Below are positions 1 to 8,598 of a DNA stretch of 64,000 nucleotides, one piece after another. Source of the stretch: Rhodococcus sp. HNM0563 (GTDB lineage: Bacteria; Actinomycetota; Actinomycetes; Mycobacteriales; Mycobacteriaceae). Both the position numbers and the translations under genes were made by a program. The DNA is taken from the NCBI RefSeq assembly GCF_012726195.1, contig NZ_JAASAF010000006.1, positions 62,001-126,000 on the forward strand. The letters run 5' to 3'. Numbering within the stretch: position 1 is the stretch's first letter; each line of letters starts with the position of its first letter. Below the pieces are notes generated by a model, which saw only the letters and a program-made list of their open reading frames with translations, had not been told where the DNA came from and did not search any database.

Positions 1-1266
1 GATGGTGGCGCATCCCGCTCCGGTGAACGCTAACACCCGACCGCGTGTCTTCCCGGACTGGACGACTGGGTGGGCAAGCAGCGTAAGCATGATGTCCTTC
101 GCGCATGTGCCGGAGCGCAACTGCCCCACCAGGCGTACCTGCACGACCTCGGGGACCTTCGTGAGGATCTCGCGGTTGTACCAGGAGTTGGCGATGTCAG
201 TTGCGCCGACACCGAATGCGAATGCACCGACAGCGCCCGCTGTGCACGTGTGACTATCGGTCCCGATGATGAGCTGAGACGGCGCAGCTACGTTCTCGAG
301 AATGTAGTTGTGGCAGATCGCCTCACTGCCGCCTCCGGGCAACGTGCCTACGAATGTTCCGCCCTTAGCCGCGGCGAATTCACGCTGACGCTCGTGGAGG
401 TTGCGAACCCGGCCCACCAGCGTCGGTCCGTCTGGCCGCCGCTCGAGAACCGCGCCGGCCAGGGACAGGTGGTCTTGGAAGAAGTAGCACGAATCCGGGT
501 CCGCCAACGGTGCCTCGTCACCGAATTGATGACTGAACATTTCCGCCGCCATCGGGGTGACGTATTCGTGTGAGAAGCGGACGTCAGTGTTGACGAAATA
601 CGACTCGCCTACGACGATAGATGCGTTCGGCGGACAGGGATTCGTCGCAGACAGATTCCTCTGGATGATCTTCTCGATGCTGTTCAGCGGACGACTCGCG
701 CCGAAGCGCCCTCCCGAGGCCTTGCCGGCGTCGACTGCAGGCCGCTGCCGATTGAAGCCGAACAGACCGCCCGAATCGATGATCGTACGCTCAACGTCGT
801 TGAATCGCCGATTAAAATCGGTCAGCGGGAGTTCCGCGCCCTCTAGAAGGGCGTTGAGTATCCCGAAGTCATCACACGTGATGATCCCCACATTGCGGCA
901 GTTCTGCTCGTAGATCTTCTCGAACGACCTCGCGAACACAATCTCGATACCGGCATATCGTTCCGCGTAGACCGCGTGCTCGCGGGAGGATCCACAGCCC
1001 TTCGACATCCCACTGACCACGATCTGGGGGCGGAGTTTACGTACGGCGGTCTCGTCGAAAACGTCGTCGCGCAAACCGAGATAGGCGAAATCGCCGAGTT
1101 TTTCGTCGTACCAGTAGCAACACCAGCCCGGGATAATCTCGTCGGTCGAGATGTTGTCGAGCAGCGGCGCGGCAAGATAGTCGGCGTAGCGGGATGGGTC
1201 CTGGTCAACCAACTGCCGACGGCGTAGGTCCGGATCTTCGGTGAGGAACAGTGCCGGACCGGTCAT
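1..1266 (-). CDS. Fused aconitase-superfamily hydro-lyase/isomerase, swivel domain first (partial)
   Basis: This frame is open from an ATG at 1264-1266 to the left edge (422 residues, no stop), so the C-terminus is missing. Residues about 30-170 form a LeuD-type swivel domain with the motif GCGSSREHA (90-98). From about residue 230 a LeuC/aconitase large domain begins, with FQDHLSL (263-269) and IGTDSHT (334-340). The cysteines that would hold the 4Fe-4S cluster lie beyond the edge. By family it should shift a hydroxyl group between adjacent carbons, as isopropylmalate isomerase or homoaconitase does. Standard aconitases carry the swivel at the C-terminus, and LeuC and LeuD are normally separate proteins. 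Swivel-first order is known in AcnB, but here there is no HEAT domain in front. It lies 34 nt downstream of the isopropylmalate-synthase-like gene, probably in the same operon and pathway. A TTG at 1299 is an alternative start. The substrate is unknown. Confidence 0.85.
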   Translation of the reverse strand, partial: MTGPALFLTEDPDLRRRQLVDQDPSRYADYLAAPLLDNISTDEIIPGWCCYWYDEKLGDFAYLGLRDDVFDETAVRKLRPQIVVSGMSKGCGSSREHAVYAERYAGIEIVFARSFEKIYEQNCRNVGIITCDDFGILNALLEGAELPLTDFNRRFNDVERTIIDSGGLFGFNRQRPAVDAGKASGGRFGASRPLNSIEKIIQRNLSATNPCPPNASIVVGESYFVNTDVRFSHEYVTPMAAEMFSHQFGDEAPLADPDSCYFFQDHLSLAGAVLERRPDGPTLVGRVRNLHERQREFAAAKGGTFVGTLPGGGSEAICHNYILENVAAPSQLIIGTDSHTCTAGAVGAFAFGVGATDIANSWYNREILTKVPEVVQVRLVGQLRSGTCAKDIMLTLLAHPVVQSGKTRGRVLAFTGAGCATI

Positions 1267-1300
1267 CCGAATGGTGCGCGGTGACGCAGTTGTTGGCAAG

Positions 1301-2539
1301 TCAGTGTTTCTGAGCAACGATCCGTCCGATCTGTTCGTCGGTCAACGGGCGGTCAGCGGCTTTCGCCAACGTCAGAACGTCACGGATGACGTCATCGGAA
1401 GCCGAGTAGCCATTGACTGAGAGCCAGTACTGGACGTTGCTGGCGCCTGACGCACGGTCGATCAGCACTTCCTGATGGCGCCCGAGGAGGCTCGCCGGCA
1501 CGCTTGAGTACACGTTGTCCATCAGCACCCGTTTGCCCTTGTTCGCTGCTTTCAGAATGGCGGAGGCGTGCACGCCGGCGCTGGTCTTGAAGACGTCGTT
1601 TCCCAGAGCTGGATAGTTGGCCGGAATCTCGATGCCTAGCATGGTGGCTACGCATTCGCCGTACGTCCGAACGGCCTCCAAATCGAACTGCTCACCGTGC
1701 TGTAGGGACCGGTTGACGATCAGTTGATCGATCGCGGTGTTACCGGCGCGTTCTCCGATGCCCAGCGCGGTTCCGTGCACGCGATCGCATCCCGCTTCCA
1801 ATGCAACCAGCGCGTTGATCAGAGCCAGCCCACGATCATTGTGGCCATGCCAGTCGAATTGCGCTCGGCAAGAACGAGATTCAAAGAATTCGATGGACCA
1901 GCGGACCAGCGCCCGGGTGGACGCCGGCGACGCCGCGCCGACCGTGTCGCACACAGTGATGCGGTCGACTCCCAAGTCGGCGGCCGCCGCATAGATTTCG
2001 CCGAGCACCTCGGGTGTGCATCGGGTCGTGTCTTCGAGCACCAGGACGAAGGCCACATTGGCCCTTCGGCACTGGAGGGCGGAATCGCGGAGTCGCTCGA
2101 CGACCGAGTCGACAGACCAATCTTCGACGTGCTGCCGGATCGGGCTGACACCGACGAACGCGTAGGCCTCGACCGCGGCTTGGGCCTCGTGCGCGACGTC
2201 GCAGATCGCCGCGATATCGGTTGGGTGGGTACGCCCGGCGAAGGCCGTGATCAGATGGTGTCCACTGTCGCGGACATACCGCATGATCTCGATGCACTCT
2301 TGTTTCGCAGCAGGACTCGCGCCGGGGAACCCGAGGTCCGCGGCGCGGATTCCTGATCTCACCATGTGGTCGACGAACTGCATTTTCGCCTCGAGTGGAG
2401 GGTTGAGCACATACGGCGCTTGGATCCCGTCCCGCAGCGTTTCGTCGAAGAAGAGATAATCCACCGGAGTTCGATGTTCGGCCGGATCCAGCGAACTCCA
2501 GTCGAATAGCTCGTCCGGGTATCGCATCGTTTGAGTCAT
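1301..2539 (-). CDS. 2-isopropylmalate/homocitrate synthase-like (HMGL/DRE-TIM) enzyme
   Basis: This 412-residue protein belongs to the DRE-TIM metallolyase family, which condenses an acyl-CoA (usually acetyl-CoA) with a 2-oxo acid. The signature DETLRDGIQ lies at residues 32-40, the metal-binding HGHN at 231-234 and GIGERAGN at 260-267. A later SAGVHASAILK segment resembles the substrate-lid region. It stops before any LeuA regulatory domain, so feedback control of the LeuA kind is not expected and the length is closer to homocitrate synthases. The ATG at 2539 overlaps the stop of the upstream reductase-hydrolase gene (ATGA), and GGAG lies about 9 nt upstream. With the next-door aconitase-like gene it makes the first two steps of a 2-oxo acid chain-elongation cycle. 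The oxo-acid substrate cannot be read from sequence. Confidence 0.85.
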   Translation of the reverse strand: MTQTMRYPDELFDWSSLDPAEHRTPVDYLFFDETLRDGIQAPYVLNPPLEAKMQFVDHMVRSGIRAADLGFPGASPAAKQECIEIMRYVRDSGHHLITAFAGRTHPTDIAAICDVAHEAQAAVEAYAFVGVSPIRQHVEDWSVDSVVERLRDSALQCRRANVAFVLVLEDTTRCTPEVLGEIYAAAADLGVDRITVCDTVGAASPASTRALVRWSIEFFESRSCRAQFDWHGHNDRGLALINALVALEAGCDRVHGTALGIGERAGNTAIDQLIVNRSLQHGEQFDLEAVRTYGECVATMLGIEIPANYPALGNDVFKTSAGVHASAILKAANKGKRVLMDNVYSSVPASLLGRHQEVLIDRASGASNVQYWLSVNGYSASDDVIRDVLTLAKAADRPLTDEQIGRIVAQKH

Positions 2540-4503
2540 CGCGGCGTAACTCCATCTCGGCACGACAACTCCGCGTGTGCGTCGAACTGGCGGAACACTT
2601 CGTCGGTTCGGCTGTCCATCAAGTAGTGATCGCCCTCATCGAGTTCGAAGCAGCGACCATCGCCCACGTTCGTCGCGACGAAACGCGAGGCATCCGGATG
2701 GGTGTTACCGTCCGTTCGCGCTGCGATGGTCAATGTCGGAACTGCCACTCTGGCGATCAGGTCGCCGGTCTGATCGGCGGCGAACGTCGTGATCAACTTC
2801 GCGTACCGGTATATGTTCTCGGCCGAGCGGAACGGCAACGACGTGTATTGGATGTAGTCCGGATTGGTGTCGTTGAGGAACGTCCGCACGGCGGCGTCCG
2901 TGTCGGCATCCTCCTCATTGCCGTTGTAGATCAAGTCGTAATACAGGGTCGCCAGATCCTGGTCAGCCGCGATTTCGTTCAGCACGTCGGTCAGGTTGAT
3001 CTCGTACGGGGTCTTGAGTGCGGCATCGCTGATGTTGAAACCGCCACTGAGCAGCGTCAACGACATTACCCGGGACGGTTCGTCGGCTGCGATCTGCAGC
3101 GCGATCTTTGCGCCGGTGCACCATCCGATGACGTGCGCACGATCGACGCCGAAATGGTCGAGCACCTCGACCGCATCGCGCGTGTGGCGTGCGACTGTGA
3201 TATCGGTTTTGTCGAGTGGAGCGGATCCCGGCAGATACCGCGTATCCCAAACAAAGAGGTCATACTTCGCGCTAGCCCGGCGAATGAAGGAGCGCCACAG
3301 ATCGACCGGGATTCCGAAGGCAGTCGCGATCAGCACCGCTTCGCGCGGTGCATCGGCCGGCGGCGTGCGGTACGCGCTAACAACGATTCCGTCCGATAGC
3401 GTTACCTGCTCCTCGGACAGGATCGTCGAGGCGAACTGTTCGTCGAGCTCCCGGATGTACGCTGCCGTATAGCCCTCGAGGTCTGATGCTGTACAGCCAT
3501 GCTGGAGGGGGATCGACCGGACGAAGTCCTTCTCGTTGAAAACGTAACTCTTGTAGAATTCGGCACGCTTGCCGATGATCTCGTCGAGCGGCGTCCGAAC
3601 GGGCGAAACCTCGCTGCGGACCTTGAACTTCTCGATCCCGAGCTTCGATTCGACGAGGTTGAAAGCCTCCGCCAGTTGGAACCCGTAGTCGGCTGACAGA
3701 TGAAAGATCGGCCCGCCCGCAAACTCGTTGGCGATGAGGTACCGGATGTCCTCGATCACTCCGTCGATCGGCTTGAAATTGACAATCATGCTGGGATCTG
3801 CAGAGAAAGTCGGCTCGACGTCGACCTTGTCGAGTGTGCGCCCGAGGAGGTATAGGTCGCGGATGAAGGCGTACATGCCAGTCTTGCTTCCCCCGGACCG
3901 CTTCGTCGACGACACACCGATGATCACTGATGGGCGCAGGATCGAGAAGGCCATTCCATGCTCGCGGCAGTACTCAGCTACGACGTGCTCGGCCTGGCAC
4001 TTCGTTTGCTCGTAACTGTTGTTGAACGGCCCGGCGGGATCGTGCAGCTGCTCGGGGACCGAGCCAGTCTGCGGACCGGCGGTATATGCCGTGGAAACGT
4101 ACACAAACCGCTTCACGCCAAGTTCGCTGGCCAGTTCGAGCGCGCGCCGCACACCCTCGACGTTCACGAGGGATATCTTCTCCGCCTTTCGCTTCTCGAA
4201 GTTCAGGTCGGCTGCGAGGTGCCAGAAGATGTCGATTCCGCGACCGCGGAGTGAGTCTCGTTGTTCCGCTTCAAGTCCCAGCCCTGGCGACGCCACGTCG
4301 CCGAGAACGATCTCGATGTCTGCGGCGATGCGGCGGGGTTCAGAATAGGCATCGGCGGCAATCTGAAGCTGGCCCTGCAGCCGGGCGGCCGCTTCATCGA
4401 CCGACGACCCTCGCACCAACGCGACGACGGAATGCTCGCCCGCTTGGTCCAGAACGAAATGTGACCCGATGAAACCGGTTGCACCGGTGACGAAGTACTT
4501 CAT
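2536..4503 (-). CDS. Fusion: thioester-reductase-like extended SDR plus alpha/beta hydrolase
   Basis: A 655-residue two-domain protein. Residues 1 to about 350 are an extended SDR of the thioester-reductase/male-sterility type (NAD_binding_4-like). They show GATGFIGSH (7-15), a serine in VSTAY (137) and the catalytic pair Y164/K168 in SYEQTK. Residues about 365-650 are an alpha/beta hydrolase whose nucleophile elbow reads GWCTG (460-464), so the nucleophile would be cysteine C462 rather than serine. H626 in GDHYLM is the likely catalytic histidine. Family knowledge suggests NAD(P)H reduction of an acyl thioester or a 3-hydroxyl/keto group, and thioester hydrolysis or acyl transfer by the second domain. 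No adenylation or carrier-protein domain is present. Start and stop overlap neighbours by 4 nt on both sides, so it is translationally coupled within the operon. Confidence 0.8.
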   Translation of the reverse strand: MKYFVTGATGFIGSHFVLDQAGEHSVVALVRGSSVDEAAARLQGQLQIAADAYSEPRRIAADIEIVLGDVASPGLGLEAEQRDSLRGRGIDIFWHLAADLNFEKRKAEKISLVNVEGVRRALELASELGVKRFVYVSTAYTAGPQTGSVPEQLHDPAGPFNNSYEQTKCQAEHVVAEYCREHGMAFSILRPSVIIGVSSTKRSGGSKTGMYAFIRDLYLLGRTLDKVDVEPTFSADPSMIVNFKPIDGVIEDIRYLIANEFAGGPIFHLSADYGFQLAEAFNLVESKLGIEKFKVRSEVSPVRTPLDEIIGKRAEFYKSYVFNEKDFVRSIPLQHGCTASDLEGYTAAYIRELDEQFASTILSEEQVTLSDGIVVSAYRTPPADAPREAVLIATAFGIPVDLWRSFIRRASAKYDLFVWDTRYLPGSAPLDKTDITVARHTRDAVEVLDHFGVDRAHVIGWCTGAKIALQIAADEPSRVMSLTLLSGGFNISDAALKTPYEINLTDVLNEIAADQDLATLYYDLIYNGNEEDADTDAAVRTFLNDTNPDYIQYTSLPFRSAENIYRYAKLITTFAADQTGDLIARVAVPTLTIAARTDGNTHPDASRFVATNVGDGRCFELDEGDHYLMDSRTDEVFRQFDAHAELSCRDGVTPR

Positions 4504-5954
4504 TGCGACTCCTGCCTATCGACGATCAGCGCAACTGACTCAATGCCATGCGCCTGGAAAAGCGACCGGCCGATGTCGTCTGCTACGACGGTGACTACGT
4601 GAGGAATGCTCTGCAGGCCGACCGTCGTGTGCACGATGTCGGCGAGGCTGTAGATGTTGGAGACAAACGCGTTCTCTGGTGAATTCGGTTGTAGCCGGAA
4701 GCTCGACGTCAGTTTCGGATACGCCTCGAGGCCGAGAACCAGCTTCCGATCGTCTCCGACCACATCCGCCCACGTCAGGATGTGGTCGCGGATGGCGTCG
4801 AACTCGGGGCGGTGTTTCAGCCCGGGCTCCACGCCAGTAGCGAAGATCAACTTGTCGAACTCGTGGATGTTGCCCTTGGAATGTACTGCCACGCGGTTGC
4901 TTTCGCTTAGGTACTCGATGCGGTCGACAGGCTCTTCTTCGTAAACGGACATCTTGTCGAGCTGGCGCACCCGGCTGAGATACTCCGAATTCGCCGGGGA
5001 GCGCCCGGCCCGAAAGACCGAAGACAGGATTCTGAGCCGCTCGTCATCGGATACGTTCGCGTTGTAAGCGACGAGAGGATCGAGTAGATCGGCTGCGGGT
5101 GAGCCCGTCTCATTCGGAAAGGTCGCCGTGTCGTTCCGGCCTCTCCAGAGATCGAAGAAGGTGTCGCCGCGGGGAAATGGGCTGCGGCTGAAGATGGCGA
5201 CGGATTCGCATCCAGCATCGATCGCGGCTGTGGCATTATCGAATCCGCTTGCGCCGGCGCCGATCACCGCAACGTCCTGACCGACCAAGTCTCCGAACGG
5301 GATATCCTCCCAGGCGCCCGTATATGCTGATTCAGGAAGGCCGCGTACGAGCTCCGCCGGGGCGGACCACCGACCGGCGGACGTAATTCCCGTAGCGAGG
5401 CAAACCCGCCGGGTGTAGAGCACCTTGGAAGCAGCATCGCCTATGCGTTCGGTCGCGACTTCCAGACAGGACTCCGACGCGTTCCACCGAATCGACGTGA
5501 CCCGTGTCTCGTTCCGGGTATCTACATCGATCATGCGCCGGAACCAAGCGAGATACTCACGCCAGTGCTCGGTCGCGATGAACGTGATCTGGTCGTATTG
5601 CTCCTTGGTATAGGCAGCGCAGAACCATGCCCTGAAAGACAACAGAGGATTGAAGCATTCGGGCCCGGGGACGTTTTTGGGGGTCCGCAGGTGGGTCATT
5701 CGCGCGAAGGTCGACCATGGACCGGATTGGTCGGCTTTCTGGGCATCGACGGCGACGATGCGCCGCACCCCACGCAGCTTCAAACTGTAGGTGAGCGCGA
5801 GTCCGCTCTGACCGGCACCGACCACGACGACGTCGTGAATCTTCTCTCCGGCGTCCGTCACACCTGGAGGAACCCAGCTCTGTTTCGAATAGAATCGGTA
5901 TTCATCAAGCCAGTCTCGAATCGCCATCTCGAGTTCGTGAATCGTGTGAAACAA
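4500..5954 (-). CDS. Class B flavin-dependent monooxygenase (FAD/NAD(P)H)
   Basis: This 484-residue flavoprotein has two Rossmann motifs, GAGQSG (46-51) for FAD and GAGASG (232-237) for NADPH, plus ATGV (about 367-370). That is the class B monooxygenase plan of FMO, BVMO and N-hydroxylating enzymes. The internal MTHLRTPKNVPGPE segment occurs in a poorly described branch of FAD-dependent hydroxylases. No signal peptide or membrane segment is visible. It starts at TTG 5954, preceded by AAGGAG (5961-5966) at 6 nt, and its stop overlaps the next ATG. Beside an aminotransferase and a chain-elongation pair, a plausible job is N- or C-oxygenation of an elongated amino or oxo acid, which is inference. 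Confidence 0.8.
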   Translation of the reverse strand: MFHTIHELEMAIRDWLDEYRFYSKQSWVPPGVTDAGEKIHDVVVVGAGQSGLALTYSLKLRGVRRIVAVDAQKADQSGPWSTFARMTHLRTPKNVPGPECFNPLLSFRAWFCAAYTKEQYDQITFIATEHWREYLAWFRRMIDVDTRNETRVTSIRWNASESCLEVATERIGDAASKVLYTRRVCLATGITSAGRWSAPAELVRGLPESAYTGAWEDIPFGDLVGQDVAVIGAGASGFDNATAAIDAGCESVAIFSRSPFPRGDTFFDLWRGRNDTATFPNETGSPAADLLDPLVAYNANVSDDERLRILSSVFRAGRSPANSEYLSRVRQLDKMSVYEEEPVDRIEYLSESNRVAVHSKGNIHEFDKLIFATGVEPGLKHRPEFDAIRDHILTWADVVGDDRKLVLGLEAYPKLTSSFRLQPNSPENAFVSNIYSLADIVHTTVGLQSIPHVVTVVADDIGRSLFQAHGIESVALIVDRQESQ

Positions 5955-5991
5955 AAGAACTCCTTACCAAGTCGATAAGCACTCGAGGCGG

Positions 5992-7128
5992 CTAAATGGC
6001 AACGCCGAGTTGCAGTTCATCGCGCCAGCGCTGCGACGGAGAATCGTAACGCTCCACAGCCATTACTTCCGCTATGGGGCAATCTATCGTGACCTGACGT
6101 GGTAGCGAATTGAAGCCTGAATGCTCTTGCAGAAGTCGCCGATAAAGATCCTGGACTGCGCGGTGTCGTTCGATGGAGCTTTCATACTTGCTACGCAACA
6201 CCGGATCGATCTCGTTCCAGATGACACCGGCAATTCGTGACCGCTCCGCGGGTTGATGCACGCGGATTTCGTCGATCAACTGGTGTAATTCCGGATAGAA
6301 TGGGACACGGTTCGCATCAACGAGTTTTTGTGCGATTTCATCACGCCCGAATCGGAAGTTCAACGACATTCCGTTGTCCACGTATTCGATATAGTGCCAG
6401 ATCGAAGGCGGGAAGTACACCATGTCACCGGGGTTGATAATGGCATCGTAGGCGCCTAAATAGCGGAAGAAATCGAGTTTCTCCTCTGGCGCCATGTTTT
6501 GGATCAACACCTTGCTGAAGTTCATCGCCGGCGAGATCTTCTCGGTCGCGGAGAGCGGAACCATGACGACGCGCTTTCGGCCAAACACCTGGTAGAGGAG
6601 CACGTTACGGAAGTCGCCGTCGAAGTGGAGATGCGCGTAGTTGCCCTTGTTCGCGACGAACATGAACGACACCAGCGGTTCGCCGGAACCCGATGACCTG
6701 CAGTACTCCGGTACTCCGATCATGTCGGCGACCGGCTTCGGTGTGTGGTACTCCACGCAGAGCAGGTCCGTGTCAGGAGTCTTGCGGATATGTGCGAAGT
6801 ATTCAGCGAGTGGCATTTCGAAAATATCGTTGCGGACTTTCTGACTTAGACCGTTTTGGATCCGGTTGCCGCTTTTGACGCGACTCAGTGGACTGGTGTA
6901 GTTCCGCTGCACCTGGATCAAAAGATCGCCGAATGTGTCGATAGCGTCCTGCTCAGTAAGGACATTGGCAATCGGCTCGGAATTTCGGCCGTTTTGGATG
7001 ATGACCGGCGTTGCCGAATCTACGTATTCCTGAAATACAGCCCTTCCTGGACTATTCAAAACAGGAATGTTTCCAAGCGTTGGTGGGACTGAGTCGACAA
7101 CCCGCTTAGATATGGAAGCTTGAGACAC
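5992..7128 (-). CDS. Cupin-like/JmjC-type non-haem iron oxygenase
   Basis: A 378-residue cupin_8/JmjC-like protein. The metal-binding facial triad is visible: H168 and D170 in LHFDGD, and H245 in SIWHYIE, followed by SLNFRF typical of the closing strand. Relatives are 2-oxoglutarate-dependent hydroxylases of amino acids, peptides or proteins. GTG 7128 is chosen because GGGGAGG (7137-7143) sits 8 nt upstream. In-frame ATGs at 7152 and 7164 would lengthen the N-terminus but have no obvious ribosome site. It is the first gene of the leftward operon (37 nt to the monooxygenase) and diverges from the aminotransferase across about 200 bp. Part of the gene is A+T-richer than the core genes (25 of 60 bases are G+C at 7021-7080), which fits acquisition from elsewhere. 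Confidence 0.75.
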   Translation of the reverse strand: MSQASISKRVVDSVPPTLGNIPVLNSPGRAVFQEYVDSATPVIIQNGRNSEPIANVLTEQDAIDTFGDLLIQVQRNYTSPLSRVKSGNRIQNGLSQKVRNDIFEMPLAEYFAHIRKTPDTDLLCVEYHTPKPVADMIGVPEYCRSSGSGEPLVSFMFVANKGNYAHLHFDGDFRNVLLYQVFGRKRVVMVPLSATEKISPAMNFSKVLIQNMAPEEKLDFFRYLGAYDAIINPGDMVYFPPSIWHYIEYVDNGMSLNFRFGRDEIAQKLVDANRVPFYPELHQLIDEIRVHQPAERSRIAGVIWNEIDPVLRSKYESSIERHRAVQDLYRRLLQEHSGFNSLPRQVTIDCPIAEVMAVERYDSPSQRWRDELQLGVAI

Positions 7129-7328
7129 TAGACCATCCTCCCCAAAGGACATAGTGCAATTCATCAGCTGGTCGAAAGTAGCAGACCTGCCTCCGGAGCC
7201 AAGGCCGAAGGGCCGCAATGTGAATGAGATCACTTTGTGCGCGTCACTGCACATCTGTGTCTACGCTAGGCCTCATCCTGCGGCCGATGGCGCCGAGGTG
7301 GGGGGCTTCACAGGAGGAATAGAGTATA

Positions 7329-8549
7329 GTGGGGGGCTACAGTGGCGCGTCCAGGTCAGGGTCGAGGTCGGTCTCGCCGGGCATGCGCGATCTCGCGCAC
7401 ATAGCTCAGTCACCGATTCGCCAGTTGCTTGCGCTGACCGCGAGCCGGTCAGACGTGATCTCCTTGGCCGGCGGATTGCCGGCACCCGAGGCATTCGATG
7501 TGCGTGGGATCGGCGAGGCGTTCGCTCATGTGCTTGCCACCGACGGTGCGGCCGCTCTGCAGTACTCGCCCACCGAGGGAAACGAGGTGCTTCGCAGTAT
7601 CTTCGCGGAGCGATCCAGGGCGCGCGGCCTCGCAGCTTCTGCGGGAACGGTATTGGTGACCTCGGGTGCCCAGCAGGCGCTCACGCTCCTATCGATGGTA
7701 TTGCTTGAGCCGCGAGACGTCGTCGTGGTCGAAGCGCCGACATACCTTGCTGCACTTCAGTGTTTCCAGATCGCTGGTGCCCACATCATTCCGGTCAGTT
7801 CGGATTCTGACGGAATCGATATTGAGTCACTTACCGAGGTCGTCGCCCGTGAGCGGCCCAAGATGCTGTACCTGGTTCCTACGTTTGCCAATCCGACAGG
7901 GCGCTCGGTATCCGATGCACGTCGCGCCGCGATCGCCGAACTAGCCGATCGATTCGGTTTCTGGATCGTCGAAGACGATCCGTACAGCGAGCTTCGCTAC
8001 GCAGGTGGACCGCAGGCGGCAGTGGGGTCTCACGAAGGAGCCGACGGCCGATCGATCTATTGCGGAAGTCTGTCGAAAGTTTGTGCCCCGGGGCTTCGTT
8101 TGGGGTGGATGCACGGACCCGCCAAGGTGATCGCCGCCGCGTCACTGGTGAAGCAGGCCATGGATTTGCACACCTCGACGATCGACCAAGCCGCGGCCGC
8201 GCACTATCTGCAGCACGCCGACGTCGATCAGCAGATTGGAAATTTGCGATCGATGTATCAGCTGCGCCGCGATGCCATGTCCGCTGCGCTGCATCGCCTG
8301 CTGCCCGGCACAGAGTGGACCGAGCCGAGGGGTGGAATGTTTGTTTGGCTGCGCCTCGGCTGGGGAGTGAACACCACCGACCTGTTGCCGCGAGCGATCG
8401 ACGCCGGTGTCGCTTTCGTACCCGGCGAGAGCTTCTATGCCACGTGCCCGGACACATCGACCCTTCGGTTGTCTTTCACAACCTATCACCCTGACTTGAT
8501 CGACGAGGGTATCGCCCGCCTCTCCGGAGTCTTGAATGTCGCTGGCTGA
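7329..8549 (+). CDS. PLP-dependent aminotransferase, 2-aminoadipate (LysN/KAT) type
   Basis: A 406-residue fold-type-I aminotransferase. Early signatures are ISLAGGLPAPEAFD (about 44-57) and LQYSPTEGNEVLR, both typical of 2-aminoadipate/kynurenine-type aminotransferases and the catalytic half of MocR regulators. NPTG, DDPYSELRY and the PLP lysine K250 in GSLSK follow. There is no N-terminal helix-turn-helix, so it is an enzyme and not a MocR regulator. The GTG at 7329 has AGGAGG (7312-7317) 11 nt upstream, a slightly long spacing; the ATG at 7383 is an alternative. In context it would convert the elongated 2-oxo acid made by the divergent operon into an amino acid, as LysN does in the alpha-aminoadipate pathway. 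Substrate specificity is inferred. Confidence 0.85.
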   Translation: MGGYSGASRSGSRSVSPGMRDLAHIAQSPIRQLLALTASRSDVISLAGGLPAPEAFDVRGIGEAFAHVLATDGAAALQYSPTEGNEVLRSIFAERSRARGLAASAGTVLVTSGAQQALTLLSMVLLEPRDVVVVEAPTYLAALQCFQIAGAHIIPVSSDSDGIDIESLTEVVARERPKMLYLVPTFANPTGRSVSDARRAAIAELADRFGFWIVEDDPYSELRYAGGPQAAVGSHEGADGRSIYCGSLSKVCAPGLRLGWMHGPAKVIAAASLVKQAMDLHTSTIDQAAAAHYLQHADVDQQIGNLRSMYQLRRDAMSAALHRLLPGTEWTEPRGGMFVWLRLGWGVNTTDLLPRAIDAGVAFVPGESFYATCPDTSTLRLSFTTYHPDLIDEGIARLSGVLNVAG

Positions 8550-8598
8550 CAGGGAGTCCCGTTGCGCAAACGAGCACCTGAACTGAGTGGAGTCCTCT

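Noticed and set aside
1301-2539. The ordinary leucine-pathway leuA
   Set aside because: It lacks the C-terminal regulatory domain, sits in an accessory operon with oxygenases, and its partner is a fused swivel-first isomerase and not LeuC/LeuD.
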